From Rhizobiaceae bacterium (lineage in GTDB: Bacteria; Pseudomonadota; Alphaproteobacteria; Rhizobiales; Rhizobiaceae), in the NCBI GenBank assembly GCA_023953845.1, contig JAMLJC010000001.1, forward strand, positions 1,426,001-1,490,000: a DNA stretch of 64,000 nucleotides, in the 5' to 3' direction. How positions within the stretch are numbered: the stretch's first letter is position 1; each line of letters opens with the position of its first letter. Shown here piece after piece: positions 1 to 8,455 of the stretch. A model generated the notes under the pieces. The model saw only the letters and a program-made list of their open reading frames with translations, ran no database searches and was not told the DNA's origin. The translations under genes and the position numbers were made by a program.

Positions 1-186
1 AATCTTTTCTTCCTCATTCCAGTTGCGCTGTTCCTGGGCGGTCTGGGGCTTGTCGCGTTCATCTGGGCGCTGCGAAGCGGCCAGTATGAGGATCTGGACG
101 GAGCCGCCGAACGCATTCTTCTTGAGGATCAGGCGCCGAACGACACGGCCCTCCATGCATCCGGGTCGCGGCGTCGCGGCGGTTGA
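1..186 (+). CDS. ccoS: cbb3-type cytochrome oxidase assembly protein CcoS, 3' part
   Basis: The frame is open from the first base, so the start codon lies before the window; 61 residues are visible. A hydrophobic stretch (visible residues 3-22) leads into FIWALRSGQYEDLDGAAERIL, the signature of CcoS, a small inner-membrane protein needed for cofactor insertion into cbb3 oxidase. The usual ccoNOQP-ccoGHIS order would put the oxidase genes just upstream, outside this window. A perfect FixK/FNR-type box overlaps the stop codon and faces the next gene. The identification rests on the membrane segment plus the RSGQ-x-EDLD motif. Confidence 0.85.
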   Translation, partial: NLFFLIPVALFLGGLGLVAFIWALRSGQYEDLDGAAERILLEDQAPNDTALHASGSRRRGG

Positions 187-196
187 TGCCGATCAA
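183..196. promoter_or_regulatory. FNR/FixK-type box upstream of the host-attachment gene
   Basis: TTGATGCCGATCAA is a perfect TTGAT-N4-ATCAA palindrome, the FNR/FixK/Anr consensus. It overlaps the ccoS stop and is centred about 100 bp before the ATG at 291. A class II start site 41 bp downstream (near 231) would leave a 60-nt leader. The match is direct; regulation is inferred. Confidence 0.7.
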
Positions 197-290
197 GGAT
201 CGGAGCCGCCTCTTCCCGTACATGATGACAAGTATACTGGCAGTCTTCCGGGATATCTGGAAGATCGCGTCACCATAGCAGGAGATAAGA

Positions 291-695
291 ATGATTTTGC
301 CGAACGACACGACCGTTGCAGTGGCCGATGGCGAGAATTTGCGCCTTTTCAGGAACAAGGGCCACGAGCCGCATATCGAACTGGTCGCGCTCGACACGCC
401 GGATATGGATGCGGACAGCCGCGACTCCGGCGGGCGGCATCGCAGCGTCTCGGCCAATCCCGACCGTTCCCGGCTGAAGGAGGACGCCTTCGCGGCCGCC
501 GTCGCCGAAACGCTCAAGAGCGAGGTGCTCGCTGGACGTATAACGGCGCTTTACGTCATCGCCGACCCGCGTTCGCTCGGCGAGATTCGCCGCCACTACC
601 ACACGGAAGTGCAGGCGAAGCTGGTCGGTGAACTGGCCAAGGACCTGACCCGCGCATCCGTTGAGACGATCGCCAGCGCGATCAGCAAGGCCTGA
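291..695 (+). CDS. Host attachment family protein
   Basis: This 134-residue protein resembles the 'protein required for attachment to host cells' family (PF10116/baeRF-like). Family features visible are the N-terminal TTVAVADGENLRLFRNKG strand, a central SGGRHRS segment and the C-terminal LYVIADPRSLGEIRRHYH block. It has no signal peptide or membrane segment, so it is probably cytosolic; its biochemical role is not established. The start is fixed by AGGAG seven bases before ATG. It follows ccoS with a FixK-type box between them and is closed by a strong hairpin at 711-749, so it is probably a single-gene transcript induced at low oxygen. Confidence 0.75.
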   Translation: MILPNDTTVAVADGENLRLFRNKGHEPHIELVALDTPDMDADSRDSGGRHRSVSANPDRSRLKEDAFAAAVAETLKSEVLAGRITALYVIADPRSLGEIRRHYHTEVQAKLVGELAKDLTRASVETIASAISKA

Positions 696-710
696 TACCG
701 GAGAACGGAA

Positions 711-749
711 AAGGGCGGCCGAAACGATGTTTCGGCCGCCCTTGTTTTT
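711..749 (+). terminator. Strong intrinsic terminator, probably bidirectional
   Basis: A perfect 15-bp stem (711-725 with 729-743) is followed by TGTTTTTG on the plus strand. On the minus strand the stem is followed by TTTTCC. It sits between convergent genes ending at 695 and 775 and can serve both. Confidence 0.85.
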
Positions 750-774
750 GTCGGATGTCGGACGCCGCTCCCGG

Positions 775-1611
775 TCAGTGGGAGAGCAGGATGGGCATCC
801 TGAGATCGGTGAGCACGCCCTGCGTGGCGCCGCCCAGCACGAAGTCGCGCATGCGCGAATGGCCGTAGCCGCCCATCACCAGCAGGCCGCAGCCATTCTC
901 CATCGCCGTTCTTTGCAGCGTGGATTCGATGGGTCCATCCTCGGCCTGCGAGGCGATTGTTTCGGCATTGCGGCCGCTTGCGCGCAATGCGTGGACCAGC
1001 CGGTTGGCGGCGTCCTTCTCCTTGATCGGCTTTTCGTCGAGCACGGTGATCACGGAGATCTTCGACGCCCGGTCGAAGGCGAAGGCGGCATCGCCGACGG
1101 CGCGTGCCGCGGCGCGGCTGCCATCCCATGCCACGGCGACATGGTCGAGCGAATGCTTCTCCTGGCCCTCCGGCAGAAGCACGACAGGCCGGCCCGAACC
1201 GAAGATGACGGCCTCGGCGGTCGCTTCGGCGGTCATGTTGTTTGCCTCGAGGCCTATTATGCTCAGGTCGAAATAACGGGCATGGGCGGCTGCGATATCG
1301 ACGAGCCCCGCGACAGGCCCGGTGACGGCTTCGACCGTTGCGGAGACGCTGGCTTCCGCGGACTGTTCCTTGATCGAGGCAAGCAGGACTTCGCCGCGCC
1401 TGCGGCTCGCCGCCTCGGCATTGCGGATCATCTGCGGCGTGTCGAGCAACATCCGTGAAAGGGCGTTCGAGACGTCCGGCAGATCGACATTGATTGCGAG
1501 CGCATGCATCTCGGCGCCGATCAGCGCGGCGAAGGCGGCGGCGCGCGCCGCGAACGCCTCGGAAGAGGCCTCGGGATAGGTAACCAACGGAACGAAGGCT
1601 CGCAAAGTCAT
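775..1611 (-). CDS. Universal stress protein, tandem UspA type
   Basis: A 278-residue protein with the length of a double UspA protein. The C-terminal half is the clear match: DHVAVAWDGSRAAARAV opens the domain, and GGYGHSRMRDFVLGGATQGVL carries the G-x2-G-x9-G nucleotide-binding loop. The N-terminal half is more diverged. GTG at 1617 is possible, but ATG at 1611 is preferred because GGAG sits eight bases upstream. A FixK-like box lies about 90 bp upstream. USPs of this kind are often induced under low oxygen in rhizobia; that is family knowledge. Specific function unknown. Confidence 0.85.
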   Translation of the reverse strand: MTLRAFVPLVTYPEASSEAFAARAAAFAALIGAEMHALAINVDLPDVSNALSRMLLDTPQMIRNAEAASRRRGEVLLASIKEQSAEASVSATVEAVTGPVAGLVDIAAAHARYFDLSIIGLEANNMTAEATAEAVIFGSGRPVVLLPEGQEKHSLDHVAVAWDGSRAAARAVGDAAFAFDRASKISVITVLDEKPIKEKDAANRLVHALRASGRNAETIASQAEDGPIESTLQRTAMENGCGLLVMGGYGHSRMRDFVLGGATQGVLTDLRMPILLSH

Positions 1612-1694
1612 GACCACATCTCCTCAAAGAAGGGCGAACCGAACCGGCCGCCCACCGTTCCCGTCGTTCATCGCACCACCCCTCGCTTGCGGCA

Positions 1695-1708
1695 TTGATC
1701 AGGCTCAA
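1695..1708. promoter_or_regulatory. FixK/FNR-like box upstream of the first usp gene
   Basis: TTGATCAGGCTCAA reads on the minus strand as TTGAG-N4-ATCAA, one mismatch from consensus. Its centre is about 90 bp before the usp start at 1611, so a start site near 1660 fits a class II promoter. It is weaker than the other boxes here. Confidence 0.45.
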
Positions 1709-1742
1709 ACAAGCGAGACGGTCGTATGAACCTCTCTTACAG

Positions 1743-1785
1743 AGGAAAAAGGGTATCGCCAACGTTCTGTCGGCGATACCCTTTG
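1743..1785 (-). terminator. Terminator of the GNAT gene
   Basis: A perfect 13-bp stem (1748-1760 with 1772-1784) carries an 11-nt loop. Read on the minus strand it ends in five T followed by CCTCT. It lies 45 bp past the acetyltransferase stop. Confidence 0.75.
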
Positions 1786-1829
1786 CACAGGCTCTGCCTG
1801 CCGGTAAAAATCCGGCCGCCCGGTATTCC

Positions 1830-2351
1830 TCAGCCGAGCCGCTTGCGGATCAGCACCAGGGATGCGTCGTCCGGAAAGCTCTCGGCGACGAAACCCTGCT
1901 CGCGCTCGAGTTCGATCGCCTCATGGTTCTCGCGGTTCTCGATCGATTCGAGAACCTTGACGCCCTTTGCCTCGGCGAACCGGGCGACATGGCGCAACAA
2001 CTCCCAGGCGACGCCCTTGTGCTTGAAATCGGCGCGGACCGAGATCGCAACCTCGCCGCGTTCGAGCGCGTCGTCGCAGGCCAGCATGGCGGTCGCGATG
2101 ATCGTCTCCCCGTCTTCGGCGAAGGCCAGGAAATTCTCGCTTCGCTGGTGATCGACATTGGTCATCGCCGCGAGCCGGTCATGGCTCAGTTCGCGCACGC
2201 CGGCAAGAAACCGGAAGCGCAGATCTTCGGGCGATACATGGTGAAAGAACTCCGCCAGCGCCGGCTCGTCCTGCGGGCGTACCGGCCGCACGTGCATGTT
2301 GATACCCGCGCGCGTTATGACGTCGTAGCTCCAGTCGTTGCTGGCTTTCAT
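1830..2351 (-). CDS. GNAT family N-acetyltransferase
   Basis: This 173-residue protein is a single GNAT domain. Visible features are VRPVRPQDEPALAEFF near the N-terminus, the substrate-facing LRFRFLAGVREL strand, and the acetyl-CoA region around ISVRADFKHKGVAWELLRHV. The last carries a degenerate Q/R-x2-G-x-A/G motif (KHKGVA) before the pyrophosphate-binding helix. It resembles the acetyltransferase module of Pat-type protein acetylases, but the substrate cannot be read from sequence. A longer frame runs to 2507; ATG at 2351 is preferred because GGAGA sits seven bases upstream. It is divergent from the usp gene at 2630, with two FixK-type boxes between them. Confidence 0.8.
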   Translation of the reverse strand: MKASNDWSYDVITRAGINMHVRPVRPQDEPALAEFFHHVSPEDLRFRFLAGVRELSHDRLAAMTNVDHQRSENFLAFAEDGETIIATAMLACDDALERGEVAISVRADFKHKGVAWELLRHVARFAEAKGVKVLESIENRENHEAIELEREQGFVAESFPDDASLVLIRKRLG

Positions 2352-2490
2352 GGTACTTCTCCAGACTTCAGGCCCGGAAAGGCCGGGCGATGTTGACGAT
2401 CCCGTCAGGGCTATCCCTTTCCGGTCGTTTCCTCTGATGCTTGTGTCGTTTATGTTGAGATCACTCTGAGGCCGAAACCGTTTGCGGTCA

Positions 2491-2504
2491 TTGATGTCGA
2501 TCAA
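2491..2504. promoter_or_regulatory. FNR/FixK-type box, GNAT side
   Basis: TTGATGTCGATCAA is a perfect TTGAT-N4-ATCAA site. It is centred about 147 bp before the GNAT ATG at 2351, so a class II start would fall near 2456 on the minus strand. Match seen; regulation inferred. Confidence 0.65.
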
Positions 2505-2560
2505 CAATCGCGCCGGTTGTTATCCTCCGGCCGCATCGGAGGGAAAGAGCCGCAGGGCGA

Positions 2561-2574
2561 TTGATCAACGTCAA
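2561..2574. promoter_or_regulatory. FNR/FixK-type box, usp side
   Basis: TTGATCAACGTCAA (TTGAT-N4-GTCAA) matches the rhizobial FixK/FnrN form. Its centre at 2567.5 places a class II start near 2609. CCTAGC at 2595-2600 is suitably placed as a weak -10, and the ATG follows at 2630. Confidence 0.7.
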
Positions 2575-2629
2575 TGTCGCCGCGACGGGCGTCGCCTAGC
2601 CTTGCGACGACATAGTTGCTTGGAAAGGC

Positions 2630-3457
2630 ATGATCGTGAGCTACAAATCCATTCTCGTAAATCTGGACATCGATGGCCCGGTCGCTCCGATCACGGCGCT
2701 GGCGGCGGATCTGTGCGCGCGGTTCAATGCGGAGATGATCGGTTTCTGCGCGGCGGACGCCGCCCTGCCGGTCACGGGACCGGAGGGTGGCGGTCTGGCT
2801 GTCGAGGCATGGCAACAGATGCGCGGCGAGATAAGCCGGCGCTTCAAGGAAGTACGCGCCGAATTCGAGCGCGCCGCCGGCGATGTCTTTGAAAAGCGAT
2901 GGCTGGAAGCGCTCCAGACACCGACGCGCGGGCTGATCGAAACGGCGAGGGTTGCGGATCTCATCGTGGTCGGCGCTGCGCGCGGAGCCGCGACCGGCGA
3001 CGGCTTTCGCGCGGTCGACCCCTCGGCGCTGGCGCTCTCGGCAGGTCGACCGATCCTGATCGCGGCGGACGGCGCGACGAGCCTGCGTCTGAACACCGCC
3101 GTTGTCGCCTGGAAAGACACGCGCGAGGCGCGCCGCGCCGTTGCCGATGCCGTCCCGCTTCTGCAGGCGGCCGGCGACGTGGTTGTCGTTTCCGTCGCTG
3201 CCGATCCCGACGGCTGGGTCAGGGAAAGCGTCCGCGACGTCGTGGCCTTTCTTACGCGCCATGGCGCAAAAGCCCGCCACGAGGTGATCGAGGCGGCCGA
3301 CGAAGAGGCAGGGCTCGTTGACTTCGTGATGGCTTCGCGTGCGGATCTCGTCGTCTCGGGCGCTTTCGGACACAGCCGCTTCCGCGAATGGGTGTTCGGC
3401 GGCGTGACCCGCTCGCTGCTCGACGAGACGGCGCTGAACCGCTTCATGTCGAGCTGA
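2630..3457 (+). CDS. Universal stress protein, tandem UspA type
   Basis: This 275-residue protein has two UspA-like halves. The N-terminal half begins YKSILVNLDIDGP and ends DLIVVGAARGAATGDGF. The C-terminal half begins LNTAVVAWKDTREARRAV and ends DLVVSGAFGHSRFREWVFGG, with the canonical nucleotide-binding loop. The start is set by GGAAAG before ATG. It is not a close copy of the usp gene at 775, so the two are probably old paralogues. The FixK-type box at 2561 is ideally spaced for activation under low oxygen. Ligand and target unknown. Confidence 0.85.
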   Translation: MIVSYKSILVNLDIDGPVAPITALAADLCARFNAEMIGFCAADAALPVTGPEGGGLAVEAWQQMRGEISRRFKEVRAEFERAAGDVFEKRWLEALQTPTRGLIETARVADLIVVGAARGAATGDGFRAVDPSALALSAGRPILIAADGATSLRLNTAVVAWKDTREARRAVADAVPLLQAAGDVVVVSVAADPDGWVRESVRDVVAFLTRHGAKARHEVIEAADEEAGLVDFVMASRADLVVSGAFGHSRFREWVFGGVTRSLLDETALNRFMSS

Positions 3458-3574
3458 AACTGGGCGCGTCGAACTCGCTTCGGCGGCGACCCGATCTTAA
3501 AGCAAGCCTAAAACTCTCCCGACCTCGCGGGCGAGGAGCACTTGCTGCGTGCTGTGCAGTCCATAGATCCGCTG

Positions 3575-3733
3575 TCAGATGCGGCCCATCAGGAGCAGGA
3601 TCAGAAGCACGACAAGGATGACGCCGACAATGCCCGAGGGGCCGTATCCCCAGCCGCGCGAATAAGGCCAGGCCGGTATCGCACCCAGCAGGATCAGGAT
3701 GAGAATGATGATGAGGATTGTGCCGAGCGTCAT
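3575..3733 (-). CDS. DUF3309 small membrane protein
   Basis: A 52-residue protein made almost wholly of two hydrophobic segments (about residues 3-20 and 33-50) joined by PAWPYSRGWGYGPSG. This Pro-Trp-x-Ser-Arg-x-Trp-Gly-Tyr-Gly-Pro linker is the hallmark of the DUF3309 family, found widely in proteobacteria and of unknown function. The start is the ATG at 3733 with GGGGGAA upstream; the same frame stays open further upstream but has no similar start. It lies just past the RND operon terminator, so it probably has its own promoter or is reached by read-through. Confidence 0.75.
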   Translation of the reverse strand: MTLGTILIIILILILLGAIPAWPYSRGWGYGPSGIVGVILVVLLILLLMGRI

Positions 3734-3775
3734 GGGTTCCCCCGAAGAGTCCGTTTCAACACGCCGACAATGCAG

Positions 3776-3807
3776 AAAGCCGGTCCGAGGTTCCCGAACC
3801 GGCTTTT
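3776..3807 (-). terminator. Terminator between the RND operon and DUF3309
   Basis: A 9-bp stem (3776-3784 with 3798-3806) with a 13-nt loop lies 22 bp past the permease stop. The plus strand has a short T run after it and the minus strand only GCTTTCTGC, so termination may be partial. Confidence 0.5.
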
Positions 3808-3827
3808 CCGCTGACTTTTGAAGACCT

Positions 3828-6800
3828 CTACTCGGCCGCCTTCGGGTAGGCGATGGCCGGCTCGGTGACACCCTCCTCGGCGCCTGCGCCGGCTGAATCG
3901 GCAGCCTTGCGCCGGAAGATCCTGTCCTTGAGGCGCCCGAGCCAGCCGCGCTCACCCGGCCGGCGCTTGTCGCGGGTGAAGACCATCAGCATCGACGGCG
4001 TCACCACCAGCGTCAGCACGGTGGCGAAGGACAGGCCGAAGACGATGGCCGACGACAGCGCGATCCACCATTGGGTCGACGGCGCATTGATCGTCGTCTC
4101 CTGATGGAAGATTTCCAGCCCAAGGCCGAAGGCGATCGGCAGCACCCCGAGGATCGCCGACAGCGCCGTCAGCACGACGGGTCTGGCACGCTCGCGGCAG
4201 GTCTGGAGCACGGCGTCGAGCTTGTTCCAGCCCTCGTCGCGCAACCGGTCGTAGGTATCGATCAACACGATGTTGTTGTTCACCACGACGCCCGCCAGCG
4301 CGATGATGCCGATGCCGGACATGACGATGACGAAGGCCTGGCCGGTGAGCATCATGCCGAGCAGCGCGCCGATCGTCGCCATGACGACGCAGGAAAGCAC
4401 GAGGATCACGCTGGTGAACTTGTTGAACTGCGCGAGCAGCACGATGAAGATCAGGAAGATGGCGGCGCCGAAGGCGTTGCCGAGGAAGGCGCTCGCCTCC
4501 TCGCTGTCCTCGTTGGAGCCGCCGAGCTTCCATTCGATGCCGGGCAGATTCATGCCCGAGACGACCCTGGTCACCGCCGCCTGCACCGCCGCAACCTGGT
4601 AGCCCGAGGCGACATTGCCCTGCACGGTGATGGTGCGCTTGCCATCCACGCGGTTCAGGATGCCGGTGGTCTTCTCCGGCTTGCGGGAAACGAAGTTGGA
4701 GATGGGCACCGAGCCCTGCGCCGTTTCCAGCCGCAACTGGTCGAGCGAGGCCAGCGTACGGCGATCCTCGGGCAGCCTCAACCGGATATCCACCGCATCG
4801 TCGGCGCCCGCCGGCCGATAGTCGGTCAGCTTCAGGCCGGTCGTGACGAGCTGCACGGCCGTGCCGACAGCCATCGGACTCACCCCGTACTGCGCCGCCT
4901 TGGAACGGTTGACCTCCAGTGCCCAGTCGACGCCGGGTGGCGGCAGCCCGTCGGCGAGATCGATGACGCCCGGCACCTTTGCCACCTCCGCCGCGACTTC
5001 GCGCGCCCTGTCGTTCAGCCCCTCCGGATTGACGGCGGAAAGCTGGACCTGGATGGGCTTGCCGGTCGGCGGCCCCGCATCCGGCACGCGCACTTCGACG
5101 TCGACGCCGGGAATGCCCGCCATGGCGGTGCGCAGCTCGTCGAGGATCTCATGCGCCGGCTTGCGCTGGCGCCAGTCCACGAATTCGTACTGGATGACGC
5201 CGATCACGTCTTCGGGGATCTCGGCGCCGCCGCCGCGCGTCTTGCCGACGCGGGTGTAGACCGACTTGATGCCCGGCCAACCGAGGATACGGTCCTCCGC
5301 CTCGCGCGTGGCCCGGTCCTGCTCGTCCAGCGAGAGATTGCCCCGCGCATGCACGTAGAGCAGGCCGTAATCCGGCTCGACATTCGGGAAGAACTCGACC
5401 CCGGCGCCGTATTTGGAATAGGCGAACGGCACGGCGACGAGCAGCGCCACGGTCAGCACCAGTACCGTCTTCGGATAGTGCACGGCCTTGTTGACGACCG
5501 CCATGTACCAGCCGTCCTTGTGCTCGTTCTCGTGATGCGCCGGCGCCTTGGCGAAGAGCGCGCCTATGGTCGGCGCGAAGATCAGCGCATAGGCCATCGA
5601 GGCCGCGAGCGTGACGATGAGCGTGATCGGCAGGTATTTCATGAAGTCGCCGATGATGCCCGGCCAGAACAGCAGCGGCGAGAAGGCCGCGATGCGTGTC
5701 ATCGTCGCGGCGATCACCGGGCCGGCCATGCGCTTGGCCGCTTCCTCGAAGGCCTGTTCCTTCGGCATGCCCTCCGACATGCGCCGTTCGGCATATTCGG
5801 TCACGATGATGGCGTCGTCGACCAGCATGCCAACAGCGAGGATCAGGCTGAACAGCACGATCATGTTGATCGTGTAGCCCATCAGTCCGAGCGCCAGGAT
5901 GCCCATGAGGAAGGACGAGGGAATGGCGAGGCCGATCAGCAGCGAGGCGCGGCCGGAAAGCGCATAAAGGATGACGATGAAGACGAGGATGACCGCGATC
6001 AGCACATGGTTCTGCAGATCGGTCAGCAACTGGTTGACGAAGACCGACTTGTCCTGCGTGTAGGTCACCTCCATGCCTTCCGGCATGGTCTTCATGAATT
6101 CGTCGGCGACGTGCTTGGCGCCGTCGATAGTCTGGACGATGTTGGCGCCGATGCGCTTCTTCACCTCGATGGCGATGGCGGGCTTGCCGTCCAGCCGCGT
6201 AATGGTCTCGGCGTCCTTGAAGGTCGCACGCACGGTGGCCAGGTCGCGCACGCGCACCACGGCGTCCGGCCCCGCCACCACGGGCAGGTTGGCGACGTCC
6301 TCCGGCGTTTCGATCAGCGCCGGCACCTTGATCGCGTATTTGCCTTCCGCGCCTTCGATGGCGCCCGCCGCGACAAGGTTGTTCGAGGCGCCGATGCCCT
6401 GGATGAGCTCGTCGAGACGAAGCCCGTAGGAGGAGAGGCGCATCGGATCGATGATCGCCTCGACCAGTTCGTCACGCGATCCCTGGATCGTGCCCTCCAG
6501 CACGCCCGGCACCTCCTCGATACGATCGCGCAGCGTCTTGGCGGCCTCCGTCAGGATGCGTTCCGGAACATTGCCGGAAAGCGTCACGACGAGAACCGGG
6601 AATTCCGAGACGTTCACCTCGTTGACGGTCGGCTCCTCGACGCCCGCGGGCAGGTCGCGCTTGGCGTCCTGCACCTTGTTGCGGGTGTCGATCAGCGCAT
6701 CGCCGAGATCGGTCGACGGATCGAACTCGACCAGGACGTAGCCGCCGCCCTCATAGGCGGCCGACTTCATCTCCTTGAGGCCCTTCAGGCTCTTGAGCTT

Positions 6801-7007
6801 GGTCTCGACCGGACGCAGGAGCAGGCGCTCCGAATCTTCCGGCGAGATGCCCTGGTAGATAAGGCTGACATACATCACCGGAATGGCGACGTCCGGCTCG
6901 GCCTCCTTGGGCACGGACTGATAGGCCAGCGCGCCCGCGACGATCAGGAAGAGCAGGACGGAAAGGGTCAGCCGCGCATTGCGTATCGCAAGCTTGACGA
7001 TATCCAT
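3828..7007 (-). CDS. RND efflux transporter permease (HAE family)
   Basis: This 1059-residue protein is a full-length AcrB/HAE-type permease. It has an N-terminal membrane anchor, two large periplasmic porter loops, twelve membrane segments in two blocks and a charged cytoplasmic tail. TM4 carries GMLVDDAIIVTEYAERRM with the paired Asp of the proton relay. The equivalent TM10 segment reads GVVVNNNIVLIDTYD, with Asn where AcrB-like pumps have the relay Lys. The start ATG at 7007 is 12 bp after the adaptor stop, forming a two-gene operon. No outer-membrane factor gene is adjacent, so a TolC-like channel must come from elsewhere. Substrate unknown; the divergent TetR gene suggests inducible efflux. 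Confidence 0.92.
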   Translation of the reverse strand: MDIVKLAIRNARLTLSVLLFLIVAGALAYQSVPKEAEPDVAIPVMYVSLIYQGISPEDSERLLLRPVETKLKSLKGLKEMKSAAYEGGGYVLVEFDPSTDLGDALIDTRNKVQDAKRDLPAGVEEPTVNEVNVSEFPVLVVTLSGNVPERILTEAAKTLRDRIEEVPGVLEGTIQGSRDELVEAIIDPMRLSSYGLRLDELIQGIGASNNLVAAGAIEGAEGKYAIKVPALIETPEDVANLPVVAGPDAVVRVRDLATVRATFKDAETITRLDGKPAIAIEVKKRIGANIVQTIDGAKHVADEFMKTMPEGMEVTYTQDKSVFVNQLLTDLQNHVLIAVILVFIVILYALSGRASLLIGLAIPSSFLMGILALGLMGYTINMIVLFSLILAVGMLVDDAIIVTEYAERRMSEGMPKEQAFEEAAKRMAGPVIAATMTRIAAFSPLLFWPGIIGDFMKYLPITLIVTLAASMAYALIFAPTIGALFAKAPAHHENEHKDGWYMAVVNKAVHYPKTVLVLTVALLVAVPFAYSKYGAGVEFFPNVEPDYGLLYVHARGNLSLDEQDRATREAEDRILGWPGIKSVYTRVGKTRGGGAEIPEDVIGVIQYEFVDWRQRKPAHEILDELRTAMAGIPGVDVEVRVPDAGPPTGKPIQVQLSAVNPEGLNDRAREVAAEVAKVPGVIDLADGLPPPGVDWALEVNRSKAAQYGVSPMAVGTAVQLVTTGLKLTDYRPAGADDAVDIRLRLPEDRRTLASLDQLRLETAQGSVPISNFVSRKPEKTTGILNRVDGKRTITVQGNVASGYQVAAVQAAVTRVVSGMNLPGIEWKLGGSNEDSEEASAFLGNAFGAAIFLIFIVLLAQFNKFTSVILVLSCVVMATIGALLGMMLTGQAFVIVMSGIGIIALAGVVVNNNIVLIDTYDRLRDEGWNKLDAVLQTCRERARPVVLTALSAILGVLPIAFGLGLEIFHQETTINAPSTQWWIALSSAIVFGLSFATVLTLVVTPSMLMVFTRDKRRPGERGWLGRLKDRIFRRKAADSAGAGAEEGVTEPAIAYPKAAE

Positions 7008-7019
7008 GGGACGTCCGTT

Positions 7020-8159
7020 TTAGTTGGTGCCGGTGAAGTTGCCGGCGAGCTTGTCCAGCACCGCCCGGTCGGCAGGCACCGCATTGACGACATCGCCTTC
7101 GGCGACCAGATCCTGCCCGGCGACGACGATCTGCGCATCGGCGGGAATACCGCCGAGCACGAAGCCCCTGGCCGTGTCGTCGACCAGATCGATCGGATAG
7201 AAGACGATCTTCGATTCCCGGTCGACCGCGCGAATGCCGAGATCGCCGTTCGCGTTCAGGGTCACGACCGAGCGCGGCAGCACGACCGCGTCGGTCGACG
7301 CCGCCCGTACGGTGATCTCCGACGTCATGCCGGCCGGTATGCGGTTGTCCGGATTGGGAATCGCGACCTCGATGCGGAAAGTTCGGGTGGTGGGCGACGC
7401 CTCGCGGCTGATGTAGCGGACCGTGCCCTTGACCGTCTCGCCGTCGACCAGAACCGCTTCGGCGGTATCGCCGATGGCGACGTGGCGAAGGTCGCGCTCG
7501 CTGATCTCGCCTTTCACCAGCACCGGATCGAGGCTGAGCAGCGTCGCCACCTCGCCGCCCTGCATCACCGAACTGCCCATCTCCACCGACACCTTGTCGA
7601 CGATGCCGGTGAACGGCGCCACGATGCGGTTGCGGTCGAGCTCCGCCTGCGCCTGTGCGAGCTGGCTTTTGGCCTGCGCAAGCGCGGAAACCGCCGTGTC
7701 GAGCTGGAGCTTCGGCAGGTTGCCCGTGCGGGCCAGCCGCTCTGCGGCTTCCAGTTCGGCCTGACGCTGCTTGACGATCTGCTTCGCCATCTCGACCATC
7801 GCCGGCTTGTCTTCGGCGCCGAGCAGAAGGATCAGGTCGCCCGCCTTGACGTGGTCGCCCTGCTTGACCGGAAGCTCTTCAATGATGCCGGCGGCGCGTG
7901 TCGCCAGAACGGCGCGCTTGTCGGCCTCCGTCTGCCCGGAAAGCCTTATGGCGCGCGCATGCTGGATGCGCGGCGGCGTGATCACGGCGACGGTGCGGGG
8001 CGCGGCCTTCGGCTGCTCGGGCATCGCCTGCTCCGCAGGCGCGGCCTCGCCCTCTGCGGATGCGCTTCCGACGGACGAGAATTTGCCCGTTCCCATCCAC
8101 GCCGCGAAACCGACGAGCACGGCGACGGCCGCCAATTTGTGAAACCTGAACTTCGCCAT
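7020..8159 (-). CDS. RND efflux periplasmic adaptor subunit
   Basis: This 379-residue membrane-fusion protein begins with a non-cleaved-looking membrane anchor (about residues 7-23). A lipoyl half-motif follows (GIIEELPVKQGDHVKAGDLI), then an alpha-hairpin of about residues 120-175 rich in Ala/Gln. The second lipoyl half is RIVAPFTGIVDKVSVEMGSSV, followed by the beta-barrel domain (LVKGEISERDLRHVAIGD). It links the inner-membrane RND pump to an outer-membrane channel. It is first in the operon, and 368 bp separate it from the divergent tetR gene. Confidence 0.9.
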   Translation of the reverse strand: MAKFRFHKLAAVAVLVGFAAWMGTGKFSSVGSASAEGEAAPAEQAMPEQPKAAPRTVAVITPPRIQHARAIRLSGQTEADKRAVLATRAAGIIEELPVKQGDHVKAGDLILLLGAEDKPAMVEMAKQIVKQRQAELEAAERLARTGNLPKLQLDTAVSALAQAKSQLAQAQAELDRNRIVAPFTGIVDKVSVEMGSSVMQGGEVATLLSLDPVLVKGEISERDLRHVAIGDTAEAVLVDGETVKGTVRYISREASPTTRTFRIEVAIPNPDNRIPAGMTSEITVRAASTDAVVLPRSVVTLNANGDLGIRAVDRESKIVFYPIDLVDDTARGFVLGGIPADAQIVVAGQDLVAEGDVVNAVPADRAVLDKLAGNFTGTN

Positions 8160-8455
8160 GATCCGTATTTCGGTCCTGTTTCAGGAGGCTGCGTCAGGAC
8201 GAGCCATCGGTCGCGTTTTCGTGCGGCAATGTGGTGGCGCACGCGACGATGTTCAATCCGCATCTTCGATTGTCTACGTCCCGGTCGGGCTGACTAGCCC
8301 ATCCTTTCTTTGCGGGACAGTGATTAATATTCATGCCTCCATCAGCGGAAACGCAAGCTCGCACGGATGGCGCGAACCGCTCCCGGTTGTCGGATGGAAA
8401 TCAGCCCACCGACGATCGGGACGCCATGCATCTCCACATATGGCACGCGATGACA

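Noticed and set aside
4071..8297. A 1408-residue open frame antisense to the RND operon
   Set aside because: It mirrors GC-rich codons of the pump genes, is dominated by His/Asp/Arg/Gly-rich low-complexity sequence and has no recognisable domain.
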